From Diploscapter coronatus (lineage: Eukaryota; Nematoda; Chromadorea; Rhabditida; Rhabditidae): DNA of 64,000 nucleotides. Made by a program: the position numbers and the translations under genes. The stretch lies in NCBI GenBank assembly GCA_964036155.1, contig OZ038423.1:41245249-41309248 (forward strand). Direction: 5' to 3'. This document shows positions 48,692 through 59,900 of this stretch, one piece after another. Each line of letters begins with the position of its first letter. The first letter of the stretch is position 1. The notes below the pieces were generated by a model. The model saw only the letters and a program-made list of their open reading frames with translations. It was not told the origin of the DNA and did no database searches.

Positions 48692-50143
48692 TCACAAATG
48701 TTCATCTCCGTCGAATTCATAGTCACAATGCACGAATGCTCGTTCCACATATGGAAGTCTTTCCAATTTTGTCTGAATTTTGGGATTTAATTTGCGTAAT
48801 TTTCTTCAACTTATTTAACCTGCAAAGATTCTGAAATATCATGTGCGTCTTTGAGTGGCAATTCCTTGTCCAGAACAATGTGCAGTTCAACGAGGAAGTT
48901 AGCTCCCAAATGATAGACGTAAATCATGTCCAGATTCTGGATTCTCTCGTCGTGAGTTATCGATACCTGTAGACTATTTTTATCATCAAATAGCTAAATT
49001 TATCGCTACGTTTATGATTCTGTGGATGAAGTCAGGACTTGCAGATTTTCCTATGAGCATGGGAACCTGTTCGCGAATCTGCTGAAGCCAAGTGAAGATT
49101 ACGAAACCGCTGAAAGTCATTCAAAAAGTAAAATAGTCCTTCAATAAATGAACCGAACCTGACCAAGAACGCACCGATCGGATCACTATATTTCCACCAG
49201 CGATGTCCAATGTAAGCACCTGCCAAAGCAACCAAATTTGTTACACAATCATTCCTCTGGTCGATTGCCAACACTTGACATGACTGAGATTTACGGACTC
49301 GGCAAATCAGATAGAGAACTGAAATTCAAGTTGGAACAATCGCAGCTTATCATTGAAATTTACCAAGTTTTATTCCAAAATTGATGCACAAAATGACGAG
49401 AGTCTCAATATCGACAACCGGATGAAGGTTTCCAGAGATGCAACCAGAGATTGCCTCTTCGTAGACTATAAGATTGGCGAAGATCATTACCATTCCGAAC
49501 ACAATCGTCGCAAGGGGCTCAAGTCTGGGGTCCAATAAACCGAATACTAAATAATTGAAGATTGGTACCTGTTCAATCCTACTGGGTAATGATGTTTGTT
49601 ATGATTTTCGATAGCTCTGCAAGTGAAGTACAGCACCATTCCCGCTAGAATATCCATGCCACTGTCGACTACTGAAGCGATGACTGACAACGAGTGTGAC
49701 AGAATCGCAGCGGCGATTTTTCCGATGATTAAAACAACGTTGATGCAGAGCACAATGGAAGCTATTCGTGTATCCCATTTCTAAATCCAGTAAAACATTA
49801 TTTGATCAAAATTAGGATTATCGTAAAAAATTGTTTAACTTTTAAACAACCTTGAGGAATTGTTCAGGAAAAACGAACGCAAAAAGAATTTCGGAATGCA
49901 ACGTTTTTCCTAAACATATGGACAGAGATAAGCAAAGAAAATTACAGTAAGTTCGGAATAAAAAACAATTCCTGCCTTGACATTCTGTTCGCCTTCATGA
50001 TCTCGAGCCTCCATCTCAACTTTGAGCATCTCTTCATCAGCTTTCCAACTGTCAACCAGATCCTGTTGCCTTGCGTAGAATTTCTTCAATCTGTTCTCTC
50101 GTTTCTTCCCTTCCCACATTTGAAGTAACGAAGAAAACTGCAT
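48692..50143 (-). CDS. Cation diffusion facilitator, manganese-type signature
   Basis: Seven exons give 352 aa: 50143-49946, 49780-49569, 49524-49364, 49318-49159, 49109-49010, 48966-48820 and 48772-48692. A cytosolic N terminus rich in charged residues (about 1-66) precedes six likely membrane segments and a cytosolic domain (ISITHDERIQNLDMIYVY, ending VERAFVHCDYEFDGDE). Metal-site helices carry DxxxD in TM2 (D105 and D109 in HSLSVIASVVDSGMD) and in TM5 (D210 and D214 in AIDQRND). In the CDF/SLC30 family, zinc transporters usually have HxxxD, whereas DxxxD at both sites marks the Mn-CDF group (for example plant MTP8-11). KSASPDF after the last membrane segment is also typical. The product is probably a proton-coupled exporter of Mn, or Fe/Zn, from the cytosol. 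The target membrane cannot be read from the sequence. Confidence 0.92.
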
Positions 50144-50867
50144 CTCGCAAATTTGTTACCTAGATGAAGCAATATTTTCGGTAAGCTCAAATAAATTTCG
50201 AAATAAGCATGCACAGAACGTGATATTTGTAAAATTTCGGATGAGAGAATCAAATCGATGAAAAGAAAATGTTCTCATTGAGTGATCTTTCTGCTTCTCA
50301 TTTTTTTTAAATTTTGTCAGCGCTCATTATCAACGATTACTTCCTTTCCGCTTCGTGGCTATCATGAACCGATGGGAAAATTCTCCTAGAGGTTTGAGAA
50401 TAGAAGCCAAAAGCTGCTTGTCATAGAATTCAATTTATCACTTTTTCGGCGACATTAATTGTTCATTCTTTTTCTTAAGCTTATCAAAATAATTAGAGAT
50501 CTTTGATTCGGTTTCTATAATTCAATTACTTATTTCATTCTTTACACAACAGATAGTTGTACTATCACAAATCAGTGATCCTCAACTAAGATGAGTCAAT
50601 TCAATTATAGTCTCACATCAAAATTGTACGAGGTGCAAACTTTATTTGAGCTATTCTTGTTGAAAATTCTCAGATAAGAATCTAATCGAACAATGTGTTG
50701 ATTCAGAGAACATAATCAATCAAATTGAAGAACATGTTTTGGCAAGAACCGATGATAAAATCTCTGCAGAGACAACGTTTGATCTTAGCCTTCAGTCTGC
50801 GCAACTCTAGAAAAATCAGACGGCATCGAAGAGCAACGAGGAGAGGTCGGCTTTCATATTATTATTA

Positions 50868-51241
50868 TTATGGCTTGTGAGGAGGTAGATACTGGATATA
50901 TTTTATAACTCTCTTCTCCTAGTCTCAACCCCTATGAAATAGTATGCTCTGAAGAAACAGGAGAGATAACAAAGAAGGGTGAGTAGAAAGAAAGATGGGA
51001 CGCATGCAAAAACGAGTTGTAAAGAGTATGAAATACTCTGAAAAGTTTTACGGCGCCTCTGAAGCGCTTTTTTGGCGAAAACACTTTTGCGACGCTTTCC
51101 AACCTGTCGCAAAAACGTTTCCAAAACATCGTAAAAGCGTTTCCAAAACGTCGTAAATTGGAAGCGCTTTAAAAGAGCCTCTGAAGCGCGTCCAAAGCGA
51201 CGCAAAATTTTTCCTTGTATTTACCTCCTCACAAGTCATGA
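50868..51241. mobile_element. Non-autonomous element with 22-bp inverted ends
   Basis: The left end ATGGCTTGTGAGGAGGTAGA matches the right end on the other strand, ATGACTTGTGAGGAGGTAAA. The interior has no transposase but contains the GC-rich short repeats listed separately. The minus-strand open frames here come from those repeats. Confidence 0.75.
51046..51212. repeat. CpG-rich short tandem and inverted repeats
   Basis: A 22-bp unit (CGTAAAAGCGTTTCCAAAAC plus two bases) is repeated about twice. GCCTCTGAAGCGC occurs at both ends, and GAAGCGCTTT appears in both orientations. The block is far richer in CpG than its AT-rich surroundings and lies inside the inverted-repeat element at 50868-51241. 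Confidence 0.8.
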
Positions 51242-51536
51242 CACCTCTATTATATTTTTGGTTTAAATAAACTTTGAATCGACTTTGATTTTCTACAGCT
51301 TGGAACAGTTCATGATATTTGATGTGCTCGTCCATCTACTTTACTAAAATAATCTAGATCAAAATAGAAAAACTACTGTGGTGCGATGAGTTTCTTTTTA
51401 TAGTTACAATTTTATAGATATTATTCAATCGTGAATGAACGAATGGCATACAATGAATATTATGAGTTATTTCAAACTTTCGTGCATTATCTGCTATTGA
51501 AATAATAACTGGAATCTTCATTTATGATTTCTTTAG

Positions 51537-53210
51537 ATGGGTCCCTTTGACGATGTCGAGAAACTTCTAATCGGTTACCTGCAGATCGATTCGACGACAG
51601 GCAAGGAGAAAGAGTTCGCAGACCGTGTTGCCGTTGATTTGGAACATGCTGGATGGCACGTGCAGAGACAGCCGCTGGACAACAACCCCGACAGATTCAA
51701 TGTTCTCGCTACTACCAGGCCCAACGCTTGTGAGAGTTTCGCCTTATTTCCCTGAAAACGTGTAGTTTTAGCCCCTCGTCTCATTCTGAACACCCATTTT
51801 GACACAGTTCCCCCCTTCATTGGTCCTACCGAGAAGGAAGATTCGATTTGGGGAAGAGGGACGAATGACGCGAAAGGTAGCTGAAGATTAAGAGACAGCG
51901 ACAGCCAAAAGTTCGAGACAACTATGAGTGAGAATATAACATGGGATGTCCGTTTATCGTGAGCCAAACCAAATAAAACGGCAGGAGTTCGCAAACTAGT
52001 TGGAAGAATATGCATGCAAAATTCCATCCAAATTGGCCCACGATAACTGATAATATCAGAGTGCATTCATAGTCATAATTGTTCCAAGCTTTCGGCCGCC
52101 ACCGTAGCTTCTTCAACAGGAATAGTTCAGGTCAGATGGTCGTGATGATGGCAGCAGCTGATCAACTGCGCAGAGAGGATCCAAGTTTGGCAGATCAAAT
52201 TGGACTGCTCTTTGTCGTTGGAGAGGAGGTCGATCATGTTGGAATGACGGTTTGAAATTTTCGAGGCGAAGGAAACTAAGCCAAGTTCCTTGCAGAAGGC
52301 GAATGAATTCAACGTTTCTCCAGAATATCTAATTGTTGGAGAACCGACTGAAATGAAATTTGCATCCATTCAGAAAGGAGCTATGAAGGCAAGATAATCG
52401 ATAAATCTAGTAGATCGTTCCGTTCTTTCAGGTCAAACTGAAGGCACGAGGAGTAGCAGGTCATTCCGGTTATCTCACTTCGGGATATTCGGCTGTTCAC
52501 ATCCTTGTCAATGTCCTGAAGGATGTTCTCGACTACAAGTGGCCTGAGAGTCAGAAAACGGGTTAGAAAAAAGAATCTTCTAAACTCAACCCTTAACTTT
52601 CGAATTCAACTTTAACTTCGCGAATTTCAACCTGGAATAGAAGTTCAGTTGAAATTACACCTCTCACTATTGGCAACCGTCAACGAGTTTCCAAATAAAT
52701 GCCTACAACTTTAGGGGCAACGACCGTGAACATCGGCAAGATCGAAGGCGGACAAGCGCTGAATGCTTGGGCCGAGTATGCTGAGGCAGGATTGTTCTTC
52801 AGAGTCACTACTTCCATCGCTGACATCACGCAGAAGCTCGAGGCTATCGTCAAGGGTAAGATAGATATAAATTAACTCATGTCACTGATCAGCATACTCG
52901 TTGAAGGAAGAGTCGAAGTAGACGTCTGGAACTTCAACGAGCCAGTGCTCTTAGACGAGCCTCCGATCAAGACCGAGATGGATCCTGTCTCGTTCAATAC
53001 CGATCTGCCATTCTGGCACGGACTTGAAAAACTCAAGGGTAGAAAAGATTGCATCTCTATAGACGTAATTCTCATGTCGATTCAGGAAGATATCTATTCG
53101 GTTGTGGCTCGATCAAAAACGCCCATTCGAAAGACGAGCACATGCCCAGAAACGAGCTCAAGGAATGTCCAAGCGTGCTCATCAAACTGATGAAAGAACT
53201 TCTCAAATGA
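51537..53210 (+). CDS. M20-family metallopeptidase/deacetylase (ArgE/DapE-like)
   Basis: Eight exons give 345 aa: 51537-51729, 51772-51876, 52131-52249, 52296-52388, 52432-52561, 52715-52855, 52907-53038 and 53086-53210. The catalytic set of the M20 family is present: NTHFD (H73, D75), GRGTNDAKG (D97), GEE (E131, E132), GEPTE, the lid-domain AGHSG (H181) and the C-terminal GCGSIKNAH (H318). The enzyme should bind two zinc ions and hydrolyse an N-acyl amino acid or a dipeptide; ArgE/acetylornithine deacetylase-like enzymes are the closest match. The real substrate in animals is not clear. There is no signal peptide, so it is probably cytosolic. Intron 2 carries a MITE, and intron 4 (52389-52431) is GC-AG. 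The acceptor of exon 7 (CGTTGAAG) is weak but is the one that keeps frame. AATAAA is at 53265-53270. Confidence 0.92.
51895..52107. mobile_element. MITE of the Tc1-like family, inside an intron
   Basis: The left end CAGCCAAAAGTTCGAGACAA pairs with the right end, on the other strand, GGCCGAAAGCTTGGAACAAT. Pairing continues through CTATGAGTGAGAAT / CTATGAATGCAC and TCGTGAGCCAA / TCGTGGGCCAA. The ends resemble those at 17391 and 56160. It fills most of the 254-nt intron 2 of the M20 gene. Confidence 0.75.
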
Positions 53211-53971
53211 AAGAGATCAGTATAACGATAAAGTGTTGTAAACGAGTAGTACTTTATATCTTCGAATAAACGTTCACATAGTAAATTTCGATATACAAAT
53301 AACAGTCTTCAATCAAATAGTGAAACAACTATGCTATTGAATAATGAGATTCATCATGAGTGCATTGAGCGAATGGGGGAAGAACACTGTTCTCAGGACT
53401 TTGAATGGTTTGATGAAAAACAGATTTTGGTTCAAGAGAATGACTAAAAAGTTGTACCAATGTGTCATAAAATTGTTGTAGAGAAATTCAGGAAAGCCGC
53501 TGAAAAGGGGATATTTTTAGCCGCTAGACTCATTGGTACAGTCTAAACTCCACAAATTTCGAAAAGTGTCATGAATTGCAGTGAAATGTTTCAATAATCA
53601 TATCATCATCAAAAAATCGACTAAATTTGTACCAAATTTTCAAACAACCGTCTCACAATTATGCTCCAGGACAGGGGACGGATAGTTAGGCAAAGATGTT
53701 GCTAATCTAAAAGCATAACTATCGATTGTTAGAGGCAGTAAAAATGAAAATGTCAGTTCATTTTATCATCTAGCTAACGGAAGCATTAGCGAAGCGGAAA
53801 ATTGTTATGTAAAATATTTTATTCACCATCACAGGAACGAGCAAGGGTTTGTCTTTTATCTTTGAATTTTTTTGGCCTTTGGGGTTTTGTAAGATCTTTG
53901 TCTTTGTTTTTGTAATTTCCAAATTGTGAAGCCTTTGCTCGTCCCTGGTTCATCATATCGATCAAGTTCAA
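53211..53971. other. 3' flanks of convergent M20 and FGFR genes
   Basis: Lies between the two stop codons. It holds the M20 AATAAA and the 53831-53951 inverted-repeat element, which may fall in the FGFR 3' UTR. No gene was recognised. Confidence 0.5.
53831..53951. mobile_element. Short inverted-repeat element near the FGFR stop codon
   Basis: The left end ACAGGAACGAGCAAGGGTTT matches the right end on the other strand, CCAGGGACGAGCAAAGGCTT. About 121 bp, no ORF. It begins 21 nt past the FGFR stop on the minus strand. Confidence 0.65.
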
Positions 53972-56900
53972 TTATCGAAGTTCGATATCTTCCGTTAATC
54001 TGACGATCAGACATTCACAGAACATAGTTATACCTCGGCAAGGAATGCGCCTTTTCGGAGTTTTCCTCAATTACAGGCTGCCCATTTTGATTCTTCTCAT
54101 CAGACAGCCTTCGGATCACTTTGGCCTTCATCGATTTCGGATCATAATCAATTGTCGCTAGTTGAACGTGGCTGTTATGACTGTCGCCACAGAAAGCAGA
54201 GTCCCAAGAACCATGATCGAGTCCGGAGCTGTTTGAACGACTAAAATAGTCTCTTCAGTTGAAGCTGTCTCAGCTAACCTTTGCGAATTTTCATCGCCTC
54301 CATTTGCAGGGTATCTGAATCGAGTGGCTAACGACTGACCCACATTCATGTAATTGTGCTGCTGAGAGCTTGTTGAAGGAGTATCACGAGCGGAATCATC
54401 ATTCTCACCTAAAAGTGAGCATCAAAAGTTGGAAAAGCAAAAAAGACAAACTCGACGAACCTAAAAACTGAACCTTGCTAATGGAAGGGCTGATGCTCTT
54501 GTTAGAAATGTGCCAAGCAGGCGATCCAATTGCAGAATCGACTGAATTCGAGGTAGTGTTCAGTTTGCCAGGTGCTTGGTTTACACAAGTTGTGCTCGAT
54601 GGGTCTGGAACGAGTTTCACTAGTTTCTGTCAGTCATGAGTTGAGATTATGCGAAAATATTCAATTCTTCCTTCGATAATTTGGACAAACATTTTTCATT
54701 CTGTTTCAGTTTCGAAAGATTTTAAAGTTCACTACCGTCCGGCAACCCCTGTAAACGACGCAATGACGGAATGCCGTAACGGTAAATGACGAAACGCTTT
54801 TTAGCATTTGATAAAACGCAAAAATGACTGAGTGCAATAGAAATTGACAGGATTTATGCCGAAAAAGGAAGCATTTCGTCAAATACTAAAAAGCGCTTCG
54901 TAATTTCGCATTACGCCATTTACAACTACCCTATTGGTCAAATGTGCTTGCAAGAATTTCAGTGCAGAGAAGAAAAACCATATCAAGCTCCCACCAGTTT
55001 GTTGCCTGGATATTTTCCAATTGCTATTTAGCCGAGATGGCGAAGGGCGAACGTCGTTATAATAATGAGCAGCTGAAGCAGTCGAGGTTTCCTGTGGTGT
55101 GCTTGGCTCCTTCACTTCAGCTGAACCCAAGAAATCCAAATCCCCATCGTCGTCCACGTCATCGCAGATCGAATGCTGGGGCTAAACAAGTTCCTCTTTA
55201 CTTGAGAGAAATTCAAAAGTGTACTTCGGATGGCAAATTGACAGGAGCTGAGAGCGGTCGCGTCTTCTTTCTCCTCGATAGACTTCCTGAGGAAGAAGTG
55301 GGTGCTGGGGAAGAAGATGGACCCATGTTGTCAGAGTCCGTTCCAGGAGGTGGGTTATTATTGTTCTAGAGGTTGTATTTCAAAATGTAGCTTCGAAAAT
55401 GTATACATTTCCTTGATCCTCTTGATCATCAGACTGGTTGAGCATCCAGTCCAAATAATAGACGATCGTCTCGAAACTGGGTCGTGTCTCCCGTTTCTCC
55501 TGCCAGCAGGCGATCATCAAATTGTACACCTCTTCAGGACAATTGTGAGGTGCTTCCATTCTGAAATTTGTTCTTCACTCGTTTCAATAGTTTTCAGTTT
55601 CCTAGCCTGTAGCCATCTTTCAGGCATGAATACAGCTGAGGCATGGCAATTGTTGGATACGGCGTGCCTCCTAGTGTCATTATCTCCCAAAGTAAAATGC
55701 CGAACGACCATCTAAAGTCTATAATCAAGAAAGACCGCAAGATGTTCCCTACATGTCACTTTCGATGGTGTAAACATGAGAGTCGAGAGCTTCCAATGCC
55801 ATCCACTTGATAGGCAGACGACCATTGCCTTTCTTTCTGAAAATCCAGGCATGTAGTGAGGGTTTTCCAGCAGGTTTATCTACCTGTAATAATCGTTACA
55901 GTGCACGTCTCTGGAAAGTCCGAAATCGGAGATTTTTAAAACGAACTGATCGCCGACAAGCACATTTCTAGCTGCCAAATCACTGAAATCGCATCTTCAG
56001 ATAGCTTATTGCTACAATGAAGATATACCGGTGAATAATTTTTCTTGATGCCATGTATGCCATTCCTTTCGCTACTTGGCTAGCAAACTCGACGAGGTGA
56101 CGTTGAGTGAGATTTGGAATGAGGACCTGAAACTACCGATTGAGATTAGTCAAACAACACAAGTAGCGGTCAAAGACATGGAGCCAACACGATTTTTGGA
56201 TTCATGGCAAGTGGTGCACCAATTCGGCCGGAATTTTACACATATATTGGGGCGAGCAAGTCGGAATGGTCTGCCAAGGTTTAGCTCAATTTGATTCCAT
56301 TTATGGGGATTTTGGAATTTTGAAAATTTCTAATTCTTCAAAAGTTCCTATGACCCGTGCAATTAGACTACAGAGCTAACTGATAGCGCGTTTTAACGAT
56401 AGTTATTACGTAAAAATTAGTTTTCAGAAAAATCCATATGCAATGAACCCAAAAATCATGTTTGGTTCCATACGTTTGACCACCACTGCATTTTCAACCT
56501 GTTCTTCACTCCTTGCACCAGCTCTTCTAGGCTCCAAATAATCTCCTTTGTCGTTCTCGTTGTTCCGAACATCTCGTTTCTCCTCCTTTGGCCTATGCGC
56601 TCGAAGAAAATCGCTATAACAAATAACCAATTTGTTCAAAAATGTTATTGCCAATCTACCGTAAATTGCCGTGTTTGCATAGTTCAAGGACGACGTAGAG
56701 TGGCCCTGAGCCAGTGCAGCATCCAATTAGTCGAAGCAAATTTTCATGTCGCCCGATCACCTTGAACGTTTCCATTTCACTGACCAGATCGATAAGTTCT
56801 TTCTCATGAGCGGAAGCTTTCAGCTTCTTCACAGCTACCGGGAATTTCTGGAAATTTCCTTATTGCAAATGAAGATAGCAGTTCTGCACCTCAACATCGT

Positions 56901-59900
56901 CCTCAGCCTTGATTTCAGCCTTATCTGGCTTTAACATTGCTTTCCAGACTTCGCCGAAGGCACCTTCACCAAGAATTGAGACAAGTTCCAACCTAGAATC
57001 GATTGACTCCTTAGCTCATCCAACTCAATTTTACCTAGATCTGTCGATTTCCCACTGTGGGTCTGGATCAACTTCGTATTCTGACAGTAACGTCGTCACT
57101 TCTGAACTGTGGCGCATTCTTCTTTGGCGAGCACCCGTCACAGCTTGCTCAACTATCTAAATTTAGACAATGAGTTAAATAAAAGCGGATAATTTCTCAA
57201 ACCTGAATCTGATAGGTTGAAGGCAGATCTGACCAAATTTCTGATTCATCCGGATGCTTCTTATGAGTGACAACGACTTTCTTCTTCTTTGGCATCAGAC
57301 CCATTCTGTCGTCCATGTCCTTCTCTTTAGATCGAAGCACCTTCACACAGATCAGATACATTATTGCTGCCATTGTGATAAGAACAGAGAAGAAGATGAT
57401 CATAAGCAGGCCGACTGAAACAATACATATGGAAATAAGATGAAGAACAACGACAATATGAATGTCCTACGACGTTTTTTCCCAAAATTATGATATGAGT
57501 TTCTTTTCAAATGATGAAAAATTCTATTAAAAAACTTCCGTGATTTGATAGATTTATATATCAGTTTGAAAGAATAAGTGTCCTCAAACCTTTATTTGCA
57601 AATGTCGGCAATAATTTATTGAAATGGCAACTTACTAATACTTCCGACAGAATATTCAGGCTCCCCATCTCCAGTCGGAATCTCGATCGTATTGAAGGCA
57701 TTCACAATCAATGTTGCATTTGCCATTGTCTAATAATCATTGAATGAGTTGATGAATCATAAAGTTCTCTAAATACCGTTCCAAGCGAATTTCCAGTGAT
57801 GCATCCATACAGTCCTTGATCATCTAAAGTCACATTGAGTATCTTCAGAGTTGATTGATCGCCTCGGTGAGTGATACGAGCTTTCTGAAACATCACATCT
57901 TGAAGAATGAATTCAAAAGAATTAGGCGCATATCCTATATCTAGTGTTGTACACAAGCCAAATGCAGGTATAGGTAGGGCTCCCAAGCTGACATGTCGAA
58001 TGGATGTTTAGAAAAAATGTTTGTACGGAAATGTCACCAAGGATGTAAATAAGATTTTCGCGAAAAAAGAGTAATTAAAAATTTCCTAGGCCGAATGAAT
58101 CGCAAAAATATACACTTATTTTGGCACACGGCCATTTATTGAATTTATAGTCGATTTAGACTAGGCTTTTTTATGGCATTTTGGGTTTGAAGGGTACTTC
58201 CCTCCTAAATTTTTGGCTTCTAACTACCACGTTTCTACCACAAATGCATTTTTGCAAGGAGCGGGGCTTGGAGACCCTAAGTATGGGTTTTAGAAATCGG
58301 CTAGAAAGAGATAGGGTACAGCTACAATTTTCGGCATTTTGTGCATTCAAATACAAAAGAATTACCTCAACGGTTTCCATTTCAGTGTAGTTAAACATGT
58401 GTTCTTTAGCGGTTTCGTTGTAGTAATAGTAACTTCCATTGACTTTGTTGATTCGGACCCACATAATGTAAGGCATCAGATCGGAGAAAACCTGACAGCG
58501 GAATGCAGCAGTGCCGTTCACATTCACCTACAAAAATATGCAAAATACTTTGTGATTCAGGGTTAATCAGGTACCGTTTGATTCAGAAGAACATTTGGCA
58601 CAATAAATGGAGGACTTCTCATTCGATTGATGACTGTCACATTGAAGATTCGTTTAATGCTGCCAGCAATATTCCATACCTATATTTTCTCAATAGTAAA
58701 GTGCGACAATAAATGCTCTGAAACCTCGCATGCATACATTCCCGAGTCACTTCCGACAGCATCTTCGACCTCGAGCGACCACCTGTTTAATCGATAATCT
58801 CCATTTGAAGGCCGTTGCGTTTTCTGAGTAATCACCTTAACGCGATCGCGATCGCGATATTCCCAAACCACCTGAATTTATTTATAAATCACTCATCGCT
58901 GTTCCTACAAACCTTAGGCGAGGGTTGTCCGTCAGCCTTACAATTGAGTCTGAGGGTCTTCCCAGCCGGCGACACTATCGTCTCATGATATTGGTCGTTG
59001 TCTTTGAACATCGGTGGCGCTAAATTTAGAAACAAATCAATTCTGATAGCCTTTACCCTGACTCTCTTGCAGAAGTGTTTCAATTGCTCGTCTTAGTTCA
59101 CTCGCAACACTAATTCGATCTATTTCTGTGGTGCATGATGGTGATAAAATGCAGTTTTTTAATCTTTTCAAATTGCAATTCCTTTCGCGTCAACCAATTT
59201 TAAAGAATAGTTTTTATCGATCTTACTTTCCATGATGATAGGTTCCTTGATTAAATTAGGATCTGGACTGATAACAGGCGGCTCAGGGTCATCGTCTTCA
59301 TCGTCTTCGAACGCCGTCTCTGAAACGCATTATCATTTGCCATCTATCAGCCCCATTATTATTGGCGCGTGTTTGACATTCCCTTTTCATCTCATATCTT
59401 ACCATGTCGATACGCTTCACTCAATTCTCTGACAATAGCTCTGGCTCTGATCTTTTTCTCGATCTGATTGAGCTGCTGCCATTTTGGGCCAAGCTTCTGT
59501 TTGATTGTGTCTGCTCTTCCATAGGGAAGCAGATTCGGCAGAAGATGGCTGATGTCCCCGGAATGGGAATCTGCCAGCCAGTCGAACAGCTTGACAGGAT
59601 CTGCAATGGATGACAATGAAGATGCTTACTCTGGGAAAGTCTAGAAGGGGATCGGATAGTCACAACAGTCACAGGCACAGGAGAAGTCGAGGGAGAGGTG
59701 ATTACATGCTGGTAGGGAGGTCGGGTGGTTGTAGAAGAAGGCAGGGTTGACTGAACGACTGCCTGCGGTGCAAGGGTGATTGGAGACGTCGTGGTGGGAC
59801 GAGGAGTCGATGTAGAAGATGTCGAAGAAGAGGATGAAGACATCGGCTGAGTGGTCGACAGAGGCATGCCTAGAAGGCTAAACATTCGAAGGGAAAGAAA

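Larger units (their letters stand above)
50144..51536. other. Shared upstream region of two divergent genes
   Basis: Separates the divergent CDF and M20 genes. It contains the 50868-51241 element with its CpG-rich inner repeats. TTTAG directly before the M20 ATG (51532-51536) looks like a trans-splice acceptor with zero 5' UTR. No promoter motif is certain. Confidence 0.5.

Noticed and set aside
48492..48722. Plus-strand ORF of 76 aa after the scramblase gene
   Set aside because: AT-rich, overlaps the last exon of the convergent transporter gene on the other strand, no domain.
50903..51335. Minus-strand ORFs of 65-100 aa, Arg/Phe-rich
   Set aside because: Produced by the CpG-rich short repeats inside the inverted-repeat element.
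51575..52066. Minus-strand ORF of 163 aa
   Set aside because: Antisense to two M20 exons and crosses the intronic MITE; the plus-strand gene has all catalytic motifs in frame.
58181..58390. Plus-strand ORF of 69 aa within an FGFR intron
   Set aside because: It is a frame of dispersed repeat copy A, not an independent gene.
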